A stretch of 64,000 nt of DNA from Cloeon dipterum (Eukaryota; Arthropoda; Insecta; Ephemeroptera; Baetidae), in NCBI RefSeq assembly GCF_949628265.1, contig NC_088787.1, positions 37,002,844-37,066,843 on the forward strand, written 5' to 3'. Positions 43,640 to 55,267 of this stretch are shown one piece after another. Positions within the stretch are counted from its first letter, which is position 1, and the number at the start of each line of letters is the position of its first letter. The translations under genes were made by a program, and so were the position numbers. The notes beneath the pieces are model-generated. The model was given only the letters and a program-made list of their open reading frames with translations, searched no databases and was not told the DNA's origin.

Positions 43640-44905
43640 TTACTCTTATCATCTCTCCCATACTACTATTTTGGAAACTGGGAAACCGGACACAATTTAA
43701 TGGCGGACGGGAGGGAATTCCATTTTTGCACGATGCGAAATGAGAACGAGTGCACTCCGAGATCAGGGCGTGCGAATGGAGGAATCAGTCGGTGCTCGCC
43801 ATCCGCGTTTCTCATTGTTTTGCCCACGATTATGCGTTCCATAGCGTCAATGTCAGTTTCACCGTCGAGACATTTCCTAAAGAAAGTCATGTCATTGTGG
43901 CTGAGCTGCTGGTGGACCGTCAGCTGCTGTTCTCTCGCTTTTTCGGAAACATGCCGCCCATGCACGAACTGAAGTGCTCGATTTTGCACTTTCTCAAATT
44001 TATGGACGTTGCACTGGGTGGACTGGTGCCACGCGGGGGTGCCGTAGAACATGAGCGGCTTGACCATCGTCAGATAGGCCAGCCGCTTGACGCGTGGGGT
44101 GCAGCCGTAGAGGTTGCGCGTCGCGAACGAGAGCACTTTGGCCGCTTTGCCGCACGCGATGTCGGTGTGCTTGTTCCACCGCTAGTCCCTGCTTACATGC
44201 ACGCCGAGGATGCACTCGGTGTCGTTGTATTCAAGCACTGTGCCGCCGACGGTGTAAGGGGTGTGCAACGCGTTTTTAGCCCTTGTCACGTCCATAACGT
44301 GACACTTGGCCACGTTGAGCTCCATACCGTTGCTAGCGCACCACGCAAACACCGCGTCAAAGACGTCCTGCAGCTCTCCTGCGTCCTCGGCAGAGCGAAT
44401 TTGTTTCCACAATGTTACGTCGTCCGCGTACTGAGCGATTTGAGCGTTCACTTCAGCAGGAAAGTCGGCTGCGTATATGTTGAAGAGCAGGGGGCCTAGC
44501 ACAGAGCCCTGCACAACCCCCGAGCACACCTCTCGCAGCTCCGATTTCGCTCTATTGTACACGACGTACTGGTTTCGCTCTTGCAGAAAGGCACCTGTCC
44601 ACTGCTAGATATTTCCCTGCACACCATAGTAGGAAAGCTTTGACATTAATCGGTCGTGAGGCACACGGTCAAAGGCCTTTTTCCAGTCCAAAGTGACGGC
44701 ATGGATGTGCGACCTGGATTTCTGGTCCACGATGGCCGCCCACTAACCAGCATCATACTGAGCAACGTTGTGCATGACCTTTTCTGCCGAAAACCATGCT
44801 GGCAGTCCGGAATAATTTTGTTTTCTTCCAGGAAGTGATGAATTCTGTCTCGAACAATTTTCTCTAGCACCTTTCCAACCGATGATGTCATGCTTATACC
44901 AGTTT
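43640..44905 (-). pseudogene. CR1-type LINE fragment, RT to C-terminus (LINE copy 5)
   Basis: Minus-strand sense starts inside the RT (SSVGKVLEKIVRDRIHHFLE, CQHGFRQKRSC, 44900-44760), breaks near 44640, continues with CSGVVQGSVLGPLLFNIYAA and YADD (about 44420) to LGVHVSRD, and after another break gives the C-terminal block (RVKRLAYLTMVKPLMFYGTP, WNSLPSAIKLCPVSQFPK) ending about 43666. The endonuclease half is absent. Several frameshifts and stops. Confidence 0.8.
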
Positions 44906-45074
44906 GCCAGCAGCGATTTCTTGCCAGTTTGTGGGATTGGAACTGGTAAGCCTGATTACTTAAATCATTGTATGACTGCAAGTTGGCAACATTAACAATA
45001 CAGTTAGTCTCATGACACCACTGGGAAAGGACGTGTTTTATTTCACTGCTCTCCGTTACTAATAATAATAACAA
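44906..45074. other. unassigned junction between LINE fragments
   Basis: An open minus-strand frame here (HVLSQWCHETNCIVNVANLQ) is not recognised. It ends in a TAA-repeat run at about 45060-45075, likely the tail of a small element. Confidence 0.3.
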
Positions 45075-45690
45075 TAAGGGAGTATCTTGAGCGGCATAAC
45101 AATGTCGCGAAGGGGGTTCATCAAGCGCTCGCTAAAAGCTTCAAATTACAGGTGGAAGAGCAGCCCTATTACAGAGGCAAGCCACCGCAGGTCATGGAAG
45201 CTGGAGGAGTGCGTCTTCTTTGGGACTCGGAGATGGTGACTGACCGAGCAGTCGAGGCCAACAGACCGGACATCGTCGTCATTGACTAACGGAAGAAAGA
45301 AGGCCTGATCATCGACATCGCCGTGCCTTTGGATGCCAATGTGGAGAGAACCGTCGTCGCTAAAAAGAGAAAGTATCAGCCGCTTGCAGAAGAGTTGAAG
45401 GATATCTACAACCTGGGGAAAATCAACGTGGTTCTTGTTGTCATTTCCACGATGGAGTTGTGCTCAGAGACTGGAAGAAGCTGATGGAGACATTGCCGCT
45501 GACAACAAACCACCTCAAGCTGATGCAGAAAGCTGCAGTACGTGGAACTGCCAACATCGTCAGGAAGAATCTCGCACTTTAATTTCCACACTGTTTGTTT
45601 GCTCGCCATTTCCCGGCTTGGCCTCTTCTTGTAGGCCCGCCGGGTTATGTGTATCACTGTTGAACCAGAATAAATCCAAGATAATAATAA
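45075..45690 (+). pseudogene. R4-like LINE, C-terminal endonuclease-like region and 3' UTR
   Basis: Plus-strand sense EYLERHNNVAKGVHQALAKS, VRLLWDSEMVTDRAVEANRP, DIVVID, LIIDIAVPLDANVERTVVAK and KYQPLAEELKDIYNLGKINV is the conserved C-terminal block of LINEs with a restriction-like endonuclease. The PD...D pattern (RPDIVVID, then LIIDIAVP) fits a PD-(D/E)xK fold. A TAA at about 45288 and a frameshift near 45430 break it. The 3' UTR ends in AATAAT repeats at 45690. I assign it to the R4/Dong-like group with caution. Confidence 0.65.
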
Positions 45691-45694
45691 TATA

Positions 45695-46430
45695 TTTATT
45701 TGACTTTTAGCATGCTCATAATACAGTTATACACTAATCATGAACATCTAATTGCAAATATACAATACAAAATGACACACAAAATATAAAAAAGTATCAA
45801 CAAGTTGGTCACAACTGTTTAACATCAGAAATATATTCATTAACATTATATAATCGCTTGTCATACACGAAAGTGTGCAATACCGCTACAAACTCTTTAT
45901 ATCGCGCCTCTTGGCGGAGAGCAACTGGCAAATCATTTAACAAACTTGCTGCACGTGCTACCGGGTTTTGCTTTGATATCATAGTCGTCTGCAGCGGCAC
46001 ATAAATATCATTCTTTCGGCGTGTGCAATACGAGTGAACATCACGCGTCCGCTGGAAGTAACTTGGATATTTTAAAACAAATTTGCAAGCTTCAAACAAG
46101 TAAATGGAAAACACAGGAAGCAACTGGAAGCGCTTAAAAAGTGGACGCGCTGATGGTACAGGATCAACACTGCGCCAATACCGCTCGACCGCCATAGCCC
46201 TGATAAGACGTTTATGCGCCACAAAAACAGCCTCCACCGCCGCCTTGCTCGCGCCCCAAATTACAACACCGTATGACATGATCGAGTACGCGTGTGCGTA
46301 GTGCACAGACAACAGACTTTTATCTGACACACAGCCTTTTAACCCGTTAAGCATGGTGACCGTCGTGTGCAAACGCCCGGCCACGTATTGGGAGTGTTCC
46401 GTCCACATGCAATTATCCTCAATGCAATTA
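45695..46430 (-). pseudogene. R1/Jockey-like LINE, RT C-terminal region
   Basis: A 199-codon open frame on the minus strand (46408-45809) reads YVAGRLHTTVTMLNGLKG, HAYSIMSYGVVIWGASKAAV, then the C-terminus with YCTRRKNDIYVPLQTT and LNDLPVALRQEARYKEF. The 'SYGVxxWG' phrase and the trailing Arg-rich block are typical of the part after the RT in Jockey/R1-type elements. 5'-truncated; the 3' end abuts the R4-like tail. Confidence 0.75.
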
Positions 46431-46519
46431 TGTCAGCGAGGCATAAGGCCAAAGCAATACCCTGAAGTGCCAGCCTTGATGGGACCTTAGCCGGTGCTTC
46501 CCTTCACCTGCGAAGGCTA

Positions 46520-48765
46520 CCGGCGTAACAGGCACCACGGCTGCAGTCTTCCAACCCGCTGGAAGCGAGCACTGCTACTGCTGCAACAAGCAATTGAAGA
46601 GGCGCGCGAGGCTAGGAGCGGGAGCGGCAGCGCACTTTAGCAGCACGCAGCCCTGCACGCCGTCGGGGCCGGCCGTGGCGTTGCCCTTTAATTGCTTCAG
46701 CTTGCTGTAAACACACGCAGCACTGACCGACATATCGCAAAGGGTTGGTGGAGGGGGCCTGGGGGACGGCGTCGCATGAATGGGAAATAATTTTTGTTTA
46801 GCGGAAAACACAGGCTCGGAAATACATATTAACACCATTCACTAGAAACACGCCAGCAGAGGGAGAAATCTTGCTTTTTGATTTGATGTAGTCCCAGAAG
46901 AATTTGTTACCGCCGGGGCCGCGTCCCAACTTCCACATCCAGCCGTCCCTTGCTGTCCGCGACGCTTTTTACACTTTTCTGCGCGCCGCCAAGAAATCGT
47001 CGAACCTGCTTTGCGATTTGCCACCTTTCAAACAGCCTGTCTCGTTTATTCATTTCGGAGCGCAATTCTTTCGTGATCCACGGTGTTGGATTTCTTTTTC
47101 CTGGGCGAAAACGTTTCTTGGGTGCAGTTTCAGCCAGCGCTTCCCAATAAATTCTCAGCCACTTCTCCCAGCCGCGATCAATGTTTTCTCCCTCGAAAGT
47201 GCACTCGGCAAATTTTTCCTCGAGGTGATGGCTAACAGCAGGCCAATCAGCTGATTTGAAGTCGAAGATTACGTGCGTCGTGGTCGTGGCTCTCTGGGTA
47301 ACCGCGAAATCCAGCAATATTACATCGTGGTCTGACGTTCCTGGAACAATGGTCACGCTTGCAACGAACGCGGGCGCGTAACAGAGCGCGAGATCAAGGA
47401 TTTTTGAAGTTGTGTCTGTCGTGCGGGTTGCATTCAGCTCTAGCTGCTGCAGCGCGAGCTCAGAAAAAGTGCCGAGAAACTCGGCGGCGGGTGCGTGGCC
47501 TGCACGCGGCGGGTTTTGCAGCCAGTCTGCGTCCAAGTTAAAGTCCCCTGTGAGGACACACACGTCAAACAGGTGTTTAATTTCGGCGGGTTTATCGAGA
47601 GGCAATCAGGTGGTCGTTGTATGGGGCGAGGGCGTTTGGTTTTCTATAAGCCGAGCTAAGCAGTACTTTTAATTCGCCATTTTTATTTCGACCCACACGA
47701 ATTCGGCGCCAGATTCGAGGTTTTTCAGTCGGCGCGGCTTCAAATGAGAACGGACGGCTATCAGGGTACCGCCGGAGGCGCGTTGACATACGGCGCGATC
47801 ATTGCGGAAAACGTCGTAATCGGCGGGGATGATCTTGTTGTCACCGTGGTCTGCCGACAGCCACGTCTCGGTCACACAAATGATGTCTGCGTCCGCGTGC
47901 TCAATCGCGGCCAAAGTGTCTGCGCGTCTTTTTCTGTTTGAAATCGAGCGGGCATTAAATGTGAAAAGTCGCGGCTTGGAGCGACTTCTCTGGCACGGCA
48001 GGTTTCGTGGTGCTTGTGGAGCTGGAGCAACGTTTTCGTCGTTGATCAGCGAGTCAGAAAAATTAGTAATGAGCAACGCCATTATAAGTAGCCTCCTGCC
48101 ACGGATTTCTTTCTCTCATTGGGCTTAAATCGTAAACAGGCTGTGTAATAGATGGAGTGGCAACTGTAGCAAGAAATTATCATTTGGTTTCGACGACCTG
48201 GCCTGTCACATAGTATGCATACCGCTGCATTATCCGCTCTTATCACTGGAGTGCCAGGCATTGATTTCGCCACAGAGGAGGGCGAAAATCATGAGACTGC
48301 TGCCTACGGCTGCCACGGCAGAGTGAATGCTGCACTTATCACGCCTTTCAAAAAAGCGGCAAATGTTCAAAAATTGACAGCGGCCATTTCTTCCGTGCGC
48401 CAGGGTAACACTCACCCAGCAGGACAACCTGACACCTTGAGCAACCCCGACGGTGGCGAAGTTGAGGCCCATTCCGGCTCTTCCCTCCTGGGTAGAGTTT
48501 TAGCGAGATGTTTGCCAGGAATGGTGCCTTTTCTCACTATGTACTTCCTATTTTTAATTTTTGACAAATTGTTTTTTTAACATGTATGTACATCTTTTGG
48601 TGAGAATAAACAAGCAATAAGCAACAATAATAAGTCGACGGTTTAGGGGTTCGCGATCGTCCTCGGGTCCTGCTGTTGTTGTGGGCGCCGCAGTATGTCG
48701 TGCTTGGGCAGACGAAAGAGAGCCGCGCAGACCAAGGCGAGCACTAGCAATCCTCTTCTTCGCAT
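46520..48765 (-). pseudogene. CR1-type LINE, 5' half (LINE copy 3)
   Basis: Minus-strand ATG at 48765 (MRRRGLLVLALVCAALFRLP) resembles the start of LINE copy 2. A LINE fragment at 48468-48625 interrupts it. Sense resumes with SSLMIFALLCGEINA, a frameshift, a PHD-like finger (CILCDRPGRRNQ, CYSCHSIYYTAC), LFTFNARSISNRKRRAD, VTETWLSADH, then VLTGDFNLDADWL and GTSDHDVILLDF (endonuclease), and the start of the RT region (NATAGPDGVQG, ending with AGWKTAAV at about 46545). The catalytic RT motifs are missing. Many frame breaks. Confidence 0.8.
48468..48625 (+). mobile_element. 158-bp CR1-type LINE 3' end inserted in LINE copy 3
   Basis: From ggcccattccggctcttccc to the tail aataagcaacaataataag it matches the 3' UTR of LINE copy 1 (about 5346-5510). 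It lies in opposite orientation inside LINE copy 3, whose N-terminal sense continues on either side. A likely 7-bp duplication (aagttga / aagtcga) flanks it. Confidence 0.8.
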
Positions 48766-48954
48766 TTTGGAATTTTGCTTTTTTCTCTGGTTCAGCGGTT
48801 ACCTAGGGTTGAATCGCCTCATAAAGGTTTGGTGGAGCAACTCATGAGGCCCCTGGGCCCGTTTCATCTGGGTTGCTTAAACAGACTCGGCAGAATCGTA
48901 AGAAAATCTGCAGAGCTAATCAGAGATGCGTGCGTGCTTACCGGAATGCTGGCT

Positions 48955-49018
48955 GTTATTTCTTGGCAGGTTATTGCATTGGATTTAGTTGGGGAGTTCC
49001 CACGTAGTATTCGAGGCG
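48955..49018 (+). pseudogene. short Gypsy integrase relic
   Basis: SWQVIALDLVGEFPRSIRG matches the integrase core start at 17890-17945. Only about 20 codons remain, joined directly to LINE sequence. Confidence 0.6.
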
Positions 49019-49024
49019 GTCTTA

Positions 49025-49565
49025 ATTTGTTATTCTGTCGACGTGCTTTAAAATGGGAGATTTGAATATCGGACGTCAATTGGAGCAAAGAGCCTCCACA
49101 GCCGAAAGTAGCTCCAGCTGAAAAATTCTTGAATGCCTTCAACGATGTTGCATTTGCATAGTTGCTCAATAACTCCACAAGAACGACAGAAAGAAGCGAA
49201 AAAACAATCAACCTATTCCTGTGTGACACACCTTATCTTGTTTCTTCAGCTGAAGTTATTGACGGTGTCTGCGATCACTCTGCTCTACTTATCCACCTGA
49301 AAGTCAAGTCTCGTCAGTCGATGCAGCTACCTACGAACCTCTCGAACTGGTGCGGAGCCAACTGGCCAGCACTTCACGGATATCTTGCTGAAAAGCTCTA
49401 CGATATATTAAGAATGGATGACGTTCTTGTAGCTTGGGAAGCATGGAAAACCACCGTCTGCGAAAGCATCGCTGAATGTGTGCCAGCTTGGAAATCGAGA
49501 GGAAAAAGGAAGTTACTGGCCTGGCTAAATAAAGGAATAAAAGAAATTAACAAACTGTTTTACAA
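49025..49565 (+). pseudogene. CR1-type LINE endonuclease fragment (LINE copy 4)
   Basis: MGDLNIGRQLEQ, then STRTTERSEKTINLFLCDTP, CDHSALLIHLKVKSRQSM and KSRGKRKLLAWLNKGIKE follow the endonuclease-to-linker order of LINE copy 1 (2968-3480), with one break near 49160. The 5' and 3' parts are absent. Confidence 0.75.
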
Positions 49566-49567
49566 AA

Positions 49568-49892
49568 TGGCTCCAAAACCGAAAAGACGTCGAACTGACT
49601 GTCAAGAGCTTCATGGTTACAACGATTATCTAGTGTTGCCACTTGATACCGACACTTGGCATTGGTGGCAGGAAAACTCTGATTGATTTCCTACTCTTTC
49701 GCTAGTTGCGAGATTTATTTATCGCTCAGCCATCCTCGGCACAGTTGGAACGTATTGTCTCCTCTATTGACTCTGTTATGAGGGACGACTGCAGCCGACT
49801 ACTTTCAAAGCGGTTAGGGAAAATTGTCTTCCTAAAGAACCTCCCCAAAGACCTATGGGATGGAAAGTTAAAAAATGTGATAAATAAATTAT
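49568..49892 (+). pseudogene. hAT transposase C-terminal dimerisation domain remnant
   Basis: The frame shows LPLDTDTWHWWQENSD then, after a stop (49684) and shift, LFIAQPSSAQLERIVSSIDS and SKRLGKIVFLKNLP. The order WW...FPxLxxxA, I/AQPSSAxxER, then IVFLKxN matches the hAT dimerisation domain near the C-terminus of hAT transposases. A short basic start (MAPKPKRRRT) is joined directly, so the catalytic middle has been lost. Confidence 0.65.
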
Positions 49893-50515
49893 AATGGCCA
49901 TATGAGACATAATATTATAAAATTTGGATGAGGATGGGCTATGCCGCAAAGAACCTCTATCCAACGCCGTGAACTCCCCCATCACCGAAGAATAGAGCGG
50001 TCGCTCGCGTCAGGTTCGACGAATATTTAAAATCCCATCCACGCTCTTGACATTCCGATCTAATGGCCAAATGCCATTAATCTAAATTTTAGTTGTATAG
50101 TAAGGAATGCCAGCTTATTTATTTAAATTTTAACCTTAAATAAGCAAAAGGTACGCAACTGAATTCTTATCCAGGATTTAAATAAATTAAGTTCAAGGGT
50201 TCGCTGCGCCCATCCGATTCGTAAATCTAATTGACACGAAATTCAAATTTTGGGGTGAAACAGAAAATGAGACTAGCGACAATTCAAGAAAATGAAAAAA
50301 ATACTGCTGCCAGTTTATTACAAAAGACTAAATATTGTATTGTGATGTGTCATCTTTTGTCTTGGCAAGTATAAAAAAAAGGAAGAGGTTAGTAGGGGTT
50401 GACAATCGTGGTGTGTGAACTAGCGCTATCAAAAAAATAATGTTGTACTCATCACTGGAAACAAAGGTCGAGTTCCAATCACAAAATAACTGCAGGCGAT
50501 GTTCTCCTGTTGCTC
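49893..50515. other. nothing recognised
   Basis: AT-rich sequence without an open frame or repeat that I can support. Confidence 0.5.
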
Positions 50516-50519
50516 AAAA

Positions 50520-50680
50520 AGTATGGTGGTCGCTGTGGCTGCACGGCGAGGACCGGGTAGATGGTCTTGGGTGGACTCAGGGTGTCGAGGGTCCAAACCC
50601 GCCGCCCGTACGACGCCCGGGAAGGCTTCGCAGGCCGTCGATTCAAACAGTACAGAACGGCCCCGCAGGGCACCTGGGGT
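50520..50680 (+). repeat. possible tRNA-derived SINE head
   Basis: A GC-rich island with a box-B-like GGTCCAAACCC (one mismatch to GGTTCRANNCC) at about 50594 and a weaker box-A-like TGGCTGCACGG about 55 bp upstream. No tail repeat or second copy was found in the window. Confidence 0.25.
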
Positions 50681-51159
50681 TACTAGCAATTTGTCAGAAA
50701 GCAGCCAAAATTGAATCAAGTGCTCAGAAGTCACTTGGGAAAATAGGAAGCCCAAAATTAAAACTGTAACTTACGTTGTAGTACAGCTTAGAAATTAAAT
50801 CGGATCCGACTCAGAATGGAAGTCGCAAGTTGGCCGAATGCACACCATCTACACGATGTGGGTTTCGCCAGTTGGGGTGTTTGGGCTTCTGACAAATTTA
50901 CTTGCAGGCGAATACATATGCACTCGCCCCCACTTAGTGCCTGCTCAGGAAATAGGCTCGTCTATTTTAAATAGGCGAAGGTGCACTCTCACAGCGAAAA
51001 TTCACAATACATTGGTTCGCGCGAAACTTATACAATTCAAATTTTGATAGCGCTTGCGTGTAGGGGATATAGTGCAAGGAATAGAGTAATAAAAAAATTA
51101 AAATAAATTATTCTCTTTTCGAATAATTACGTGTCTGATTTAATCTTAAGCCAATGAAC

Positions 51160-52230
51160 TAAACAACGTTATACCAACATTCCGACGCAGCTTCAAGAGC
51201 CAGTAGGTGATAAATTACCTGTCAATATGGAAGTGTCAATGACGGAAGGCGATGAAGAAGCTGTTCTCCAACTTCACCCTGGAGCTGGGGACCTTCCCCT
51301 GGAGCCGGATCGGCAAACCTCAAATGCCGAACTAACCCAACAGCTGAAGGTTGCGGACGAAGCGAGGAATCGTCTGAAGGCACAGTTGGAAAGACGTGAG
51401 AGGGTCGCGCAGTCAGCGGCCAAGTCAGAGGCCACCACATCAGTCTCCTCGACGTTGAACAGGGATAATGTCAGCACATCCCGCTGCATGAGTCCATTCG
51501 CGTCGACCCAGCGGAGGGAGTGTCTGTTAGCATCAATCCCAAGGGTCTCCAGTCCATGGCGCAGCAACCTCGAAAATTGCTTGTGGGAAATCAAGAAAGA
51601 GGTAAATCCAAGTAAGAATATAATAAATATAAACAGTATAAAATTTGAAAATTAAGTACAAGTTGCGAGACGGCTGAAGCCGTTTCCTGAATAAGGACCG
51701 ATTGGAAAGAATTAAAGCGGACCAAAGCAAAAGATGTTACAAGCCGTGGAGCGCAGACACAGTAAATAAATGCATGAAGCTGTGGCTGAGGATGGGCGCA
51801 ACGTGCTACGAAGAAGCCAGAAATGGCAACAAGTGGCCATTAGTGAGCCTCAGGACTCTACAAGAACATCTAGAAAAGATTGATTTTGAGCCAGGTTGAT
51901 TGTATGCTGCCTTGAAAGTAATTCAAGAAAAGGTGAAAAAGGTTCCTGATATGTACATTGGAGTACTTTCCCTTGACGAGATGGCAGTGAGGTGAAATTT
52001 CTGTAATTTACTTTGAATATTTACTGATGTGAATTTTCTGGCAAGGAATCTTCTATGACAAGATATTCAAAAGGCTTATTGGTCTCGAAGCTGAAAGCCT
52101 CACTAAGTCGTCAGAGGGAGCAATTAAAGCAGCCACTCATGTAAAAAGAGTAATGCTTCGCTCAGTGAAATATCATACGAAGCAACTTATTGCATACGAT
52201 TTCACAGGCATAGAATTTGATATTTAATTG
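51160..52230 (+). pseudogene. P-type (THAP9-like) transposase, N-terminal and middle part
   Basis: Exon 1 is open to a donor GAG/GTAAAT at 51602. It has a coiled-coil-like segment (ELTQQLKVADEARNRLKAQL). The next exon (about 51675) reads KRCYKPWSADTVNKCMKLWL, then SLRTLQEHLEKIDFEPG; a TGA at 51898 interrupts, and sense continues PDMYIGVLSLDEMAVR to a donor at about 51994. After an acceptor (ttctggcaag, 52047) it reads FYDKIFKRLIGLEAESLT and VKYHTKQLIAYDFTGIEFDI. The RTLQ...PG, LSLDEM and K.QLIAYDFTG motifs are typical of P-element/THAP9 transposases. The THAP domain and the C-terminal half are absent; GC-rich repeat follows. Confidence 0.7.
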
Positions 52231-52239
52231 TTGACGAAA

Positions 52240-54260
52240 AAATTGCTGACACGATTGATCGCCCTCCTATAAAATACCCACTTGGAACGGACTTTTTTGG
52301 ACGCAAGGGGCGGGGGTTGGGGGGGCCGAGGGGGGAAGGTGTGCCAGAGGTTTTTCCCCAGGGGGAAAAACCCCGGGGGCCCCCCTCTTTGTAAACCGCT
52401 TCCCTATGCTTCTGTATAGAAAAATCGGCAATTCGGCCCCGATCGCCGCCAAACCCGGATGGCTGACCAAGGGACGGCCACGAACGCGGAAACAACCGTA
52501 AAACCCGACATTTTTACCATGGGCGAAATTAAAATAATAAATAAAACGAAAAAGGCCTTTTTTGAGGGTCCCCCGGGGGCAGCGGGGGTGCGTGGGGGAT
52601 GGGGGGTCGCAACTGGTGCCATCGGAAGCGGAATTTAACCCCGAGTCTAACGAACACCAGTTTTGGGCCGCACGTCCCATAGGAGCCGAGATATAAAAAT
52701 ATAAAGCCCGAAAAACGTGGTTTGGACAAGAATTATTTTTTTTAGGGGCCCCCGCGGAGCCCCATGATGACTTACGGCCCGCCGCGACCCCTCATTCGAA
52801 AGGGGCCGCGATTAGCTTCATTTTCATGTGCGGGTTTGGCATCCTGCTCGAACCGCACGGAAGGAGGTTGAAGGGCCAAAAGGGAAAAAAACAGGCAAAA
52901 ATCAAAGCTCCCATAAGGTTAACACGGCCCGGAACATGGAAACCTAAATATCCAAAAACCCCATCAAAAATCAATTTTGCCCATCCAAAGACCTCCCATA
53001 GGGTTTCAGCCCTGTGCGACCTCCTCAGGGTCAACGGTGACCTTTGAAATGTACAAAACACCATTTTTCGGTACTCGGGCCCCCCCCCCCCCCGCCCGCA
53101 ATTTGGCTATGGGCCCCAGGGCCCCCAAACTCGAGATTCGTGCAGGCGGCGACCTGAGGAGGCCGACGGTGTGCGGAAAAGATTTTTCCGCCCCATAGCG
53201 AAAAAGTTATTAAACGGGCTAATTCTGCCCATTTTCCCTTCCACACCATTTGGGCAGGCATAACTTTCGACCTGATTAACTTTTCTTGCAAAACGCATCC
53301 AGGTCGATGCGGAATTTATCCCCGAACATTTTAAGACCGAATTAGACCTGATCAGACCAAGATCCCCGGAGGAGTATTCTTTGGCGCGCGGCGCGGAAGG
53401 GATTTTCGCCTCCTATTAGCTTAACATTGGAATTTGGAATTCGGATTTTGGGCAGAAAAAAGATCTTTTGGGCCGCCATTGCTGTGCCACGCTCTTCCAC
53501 CCGGTGAAGAGTCCCTTCAAACCGAATTTGGCGGAAATCCGGCCCATAGGCGAATTACGGCGGCCCATCGAAAATCCGCGATTTGGCCAGCACGAAAATG
53601 AACAGGGTGAAAAAACGCGCATCGACGCCGCGGAGCCGCCCGCCGCTGAATCTCGAATTTTACCGTCGCAAACCCACGGCTGGTTGCGCGGGGGTCTGTG
53701 TCCAAATTTTTACCATCATAGCTCTTCCAAAATTCGATTTATAGGTGATTTTCGGTTTTGGGTGTGCAAAACGTGTGCACGGCAGAAGGAGCGTGCGGCG
53801 CGGCACCGTGTCGCACGGATTTATTTTTGCAAAAATTCGAGTATTAGCCGCAGAATCGACCGCGACCCCCCATTCGAAAGCGCCCGCCGAGCGCTTCAAC
53901 CTGGCACGGTCAAACGACCTTCCACCGGGTCCCCCGACCTGAGACCCTTTCTCAGGGTGGCCACCCCGAAATCTCTCATTCAGCCGGCATCCTCGGCGCT
54001 TCCGGCGCCGCCCGTCCGGCGCGCCCCCGTCCGGCGCGCCCCCGTCTGGCGCGCCCCCGTCCGGTGCGCCCCCGTCTAGCGCGCCCCCGTCCGGCGCGCC
54101 CCCGTCCGGCGGTCGCGGCCCGTTCAGCGGTCGCCGCCCGTCACCCGATCTGGGGCGACTCCGAGTTGGCCCCTGCTCTAAATTCGCCCAGAAAACGTAG
54201 CTCAAGCTTTCTCAAGGTCCCCCGACCTGAGATCCTTTCTGACCTGATTGCTGTTATTAA
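52240..54260. repeat. GC-rich complex repeat region, noncoding
   Basis: 2 kb of GC-rich sequence with purine and pyrimidine runs, e.g. a C run at 53081-53096. Parts are shared with 14190-14620 (52640-52715) and with 58995-59200 (53745-53945). Open frames on both strands reflect base composition; none looks like a known protein. Confidence 0.6.
54005..54112. repeat. 15-bp minisatellite
   Basis: About seven units of gcgcccccgtccggc with single-base variants (tctggc, tccggt, tctagc). Confidence 0.9.
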
Positions 54261-54927
54261 GATGTTTGGTCGGCGACGACACTTATTGGCGGCTGCTGAA
54301 TTTTTTCTCTTTCAATATCCCTGTACCAACAAGACTGGCGGCGCCGGCGGCGCCGCTAGGCGCCGAATGGCGGTGCCAATGATAATTTTTATTATTTGCT
54401 ACTCTGATCAACGTTTTCCCAACATTCTTTTCGAAACCTCTCAGCGCATAATGCAATTCTCCTGCTCACTTTGCGTGAATCTAAATACCGGTTTTTATGT
54501 TGAACACATGAATGGATAACCGGTACACATTTATTGTTTCTTTCACAGTTGTCAACATTTCATCTCGAAATTTGTTTGCCAATTTAATAAAACTGCCAAA
54601 TCCTGCATTGTTTCTTTTTAGTTTGTTTTAATTTGCATGAAAAGGTTGTTATGGGGCGCCATCACCAGAGTGCACCACTCCACCGCGAGAGCTACGAAAA
54701 AACCGGCCACGCCCATTTGCGCGAATTTGTTTAGGGGAAGATTTGACTACCAAGAATTCTTCCTGTTTGTGTTTACATTCGCATAGTTATATTCGCCAAT
54801 TACAATTTTGAATTTGAATGAAAATACGGTTTGTGAAGTTCCATCGACTGCACATCTGCTCGTGTGTGGCTAAATTCGGCCGAGCGTTCTTAAGTTAACA
54901 GCTTCAACCGGCTTTCTGCGGCCCAAG
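54261..54927 (+). promoter_or_regulatory. upstream region and probable noncoding first exon of the Helitron gene
   Basis: A strong donor AAG/GTAAGT has its GT at 54928, and the next acceptor (tatctctgcag, to 55267) is followed directly by ATG. This implies a noncoding first exon ending at 54927. I cannot place the start or a TATA box. Confidence 0.4.
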
Positions 54928-55267
54928 GTAAGTGTATGAGAATTTTTCTTCTTGAATTCCACTTTGCGCTTCTGTCAATAACATAATTTGACGCTGTTTC
55001 TCGACAAAAACAAACTGCATTGTTGTTTTTTGCCATTTCACCACGCACACAACATTGAAAACGTGTTTATGAGTATAATTCGTACGCATTTGACGTCCAA
55101 TTTTCATTCAATTCTATATCAATTTCTATTCAATGTTAATTATTTGACGTTTTTCCCCACATATGCCGACCGATTTTTAATTTTCATTTGCAATTTGCTC
55201 CAACACATCACTTAACGACGCTTATTAGAATGGTAATCACAGCCTCATTATGAATATATCTCTGCAG

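Noticed and set aside
54005..54112. CRISPR-like array
   Set aside because: The repeats are directly tandem 15-bp units without spacers, i.e. a minisatellite in a eukaryotic context.
52202..54205. Several Pro/Arg/Ala-rich open frames on both strands
   Set aside because: They overlap one another on both strands of GC-rich repeat sequence and show no domain; they are explained by base composition.
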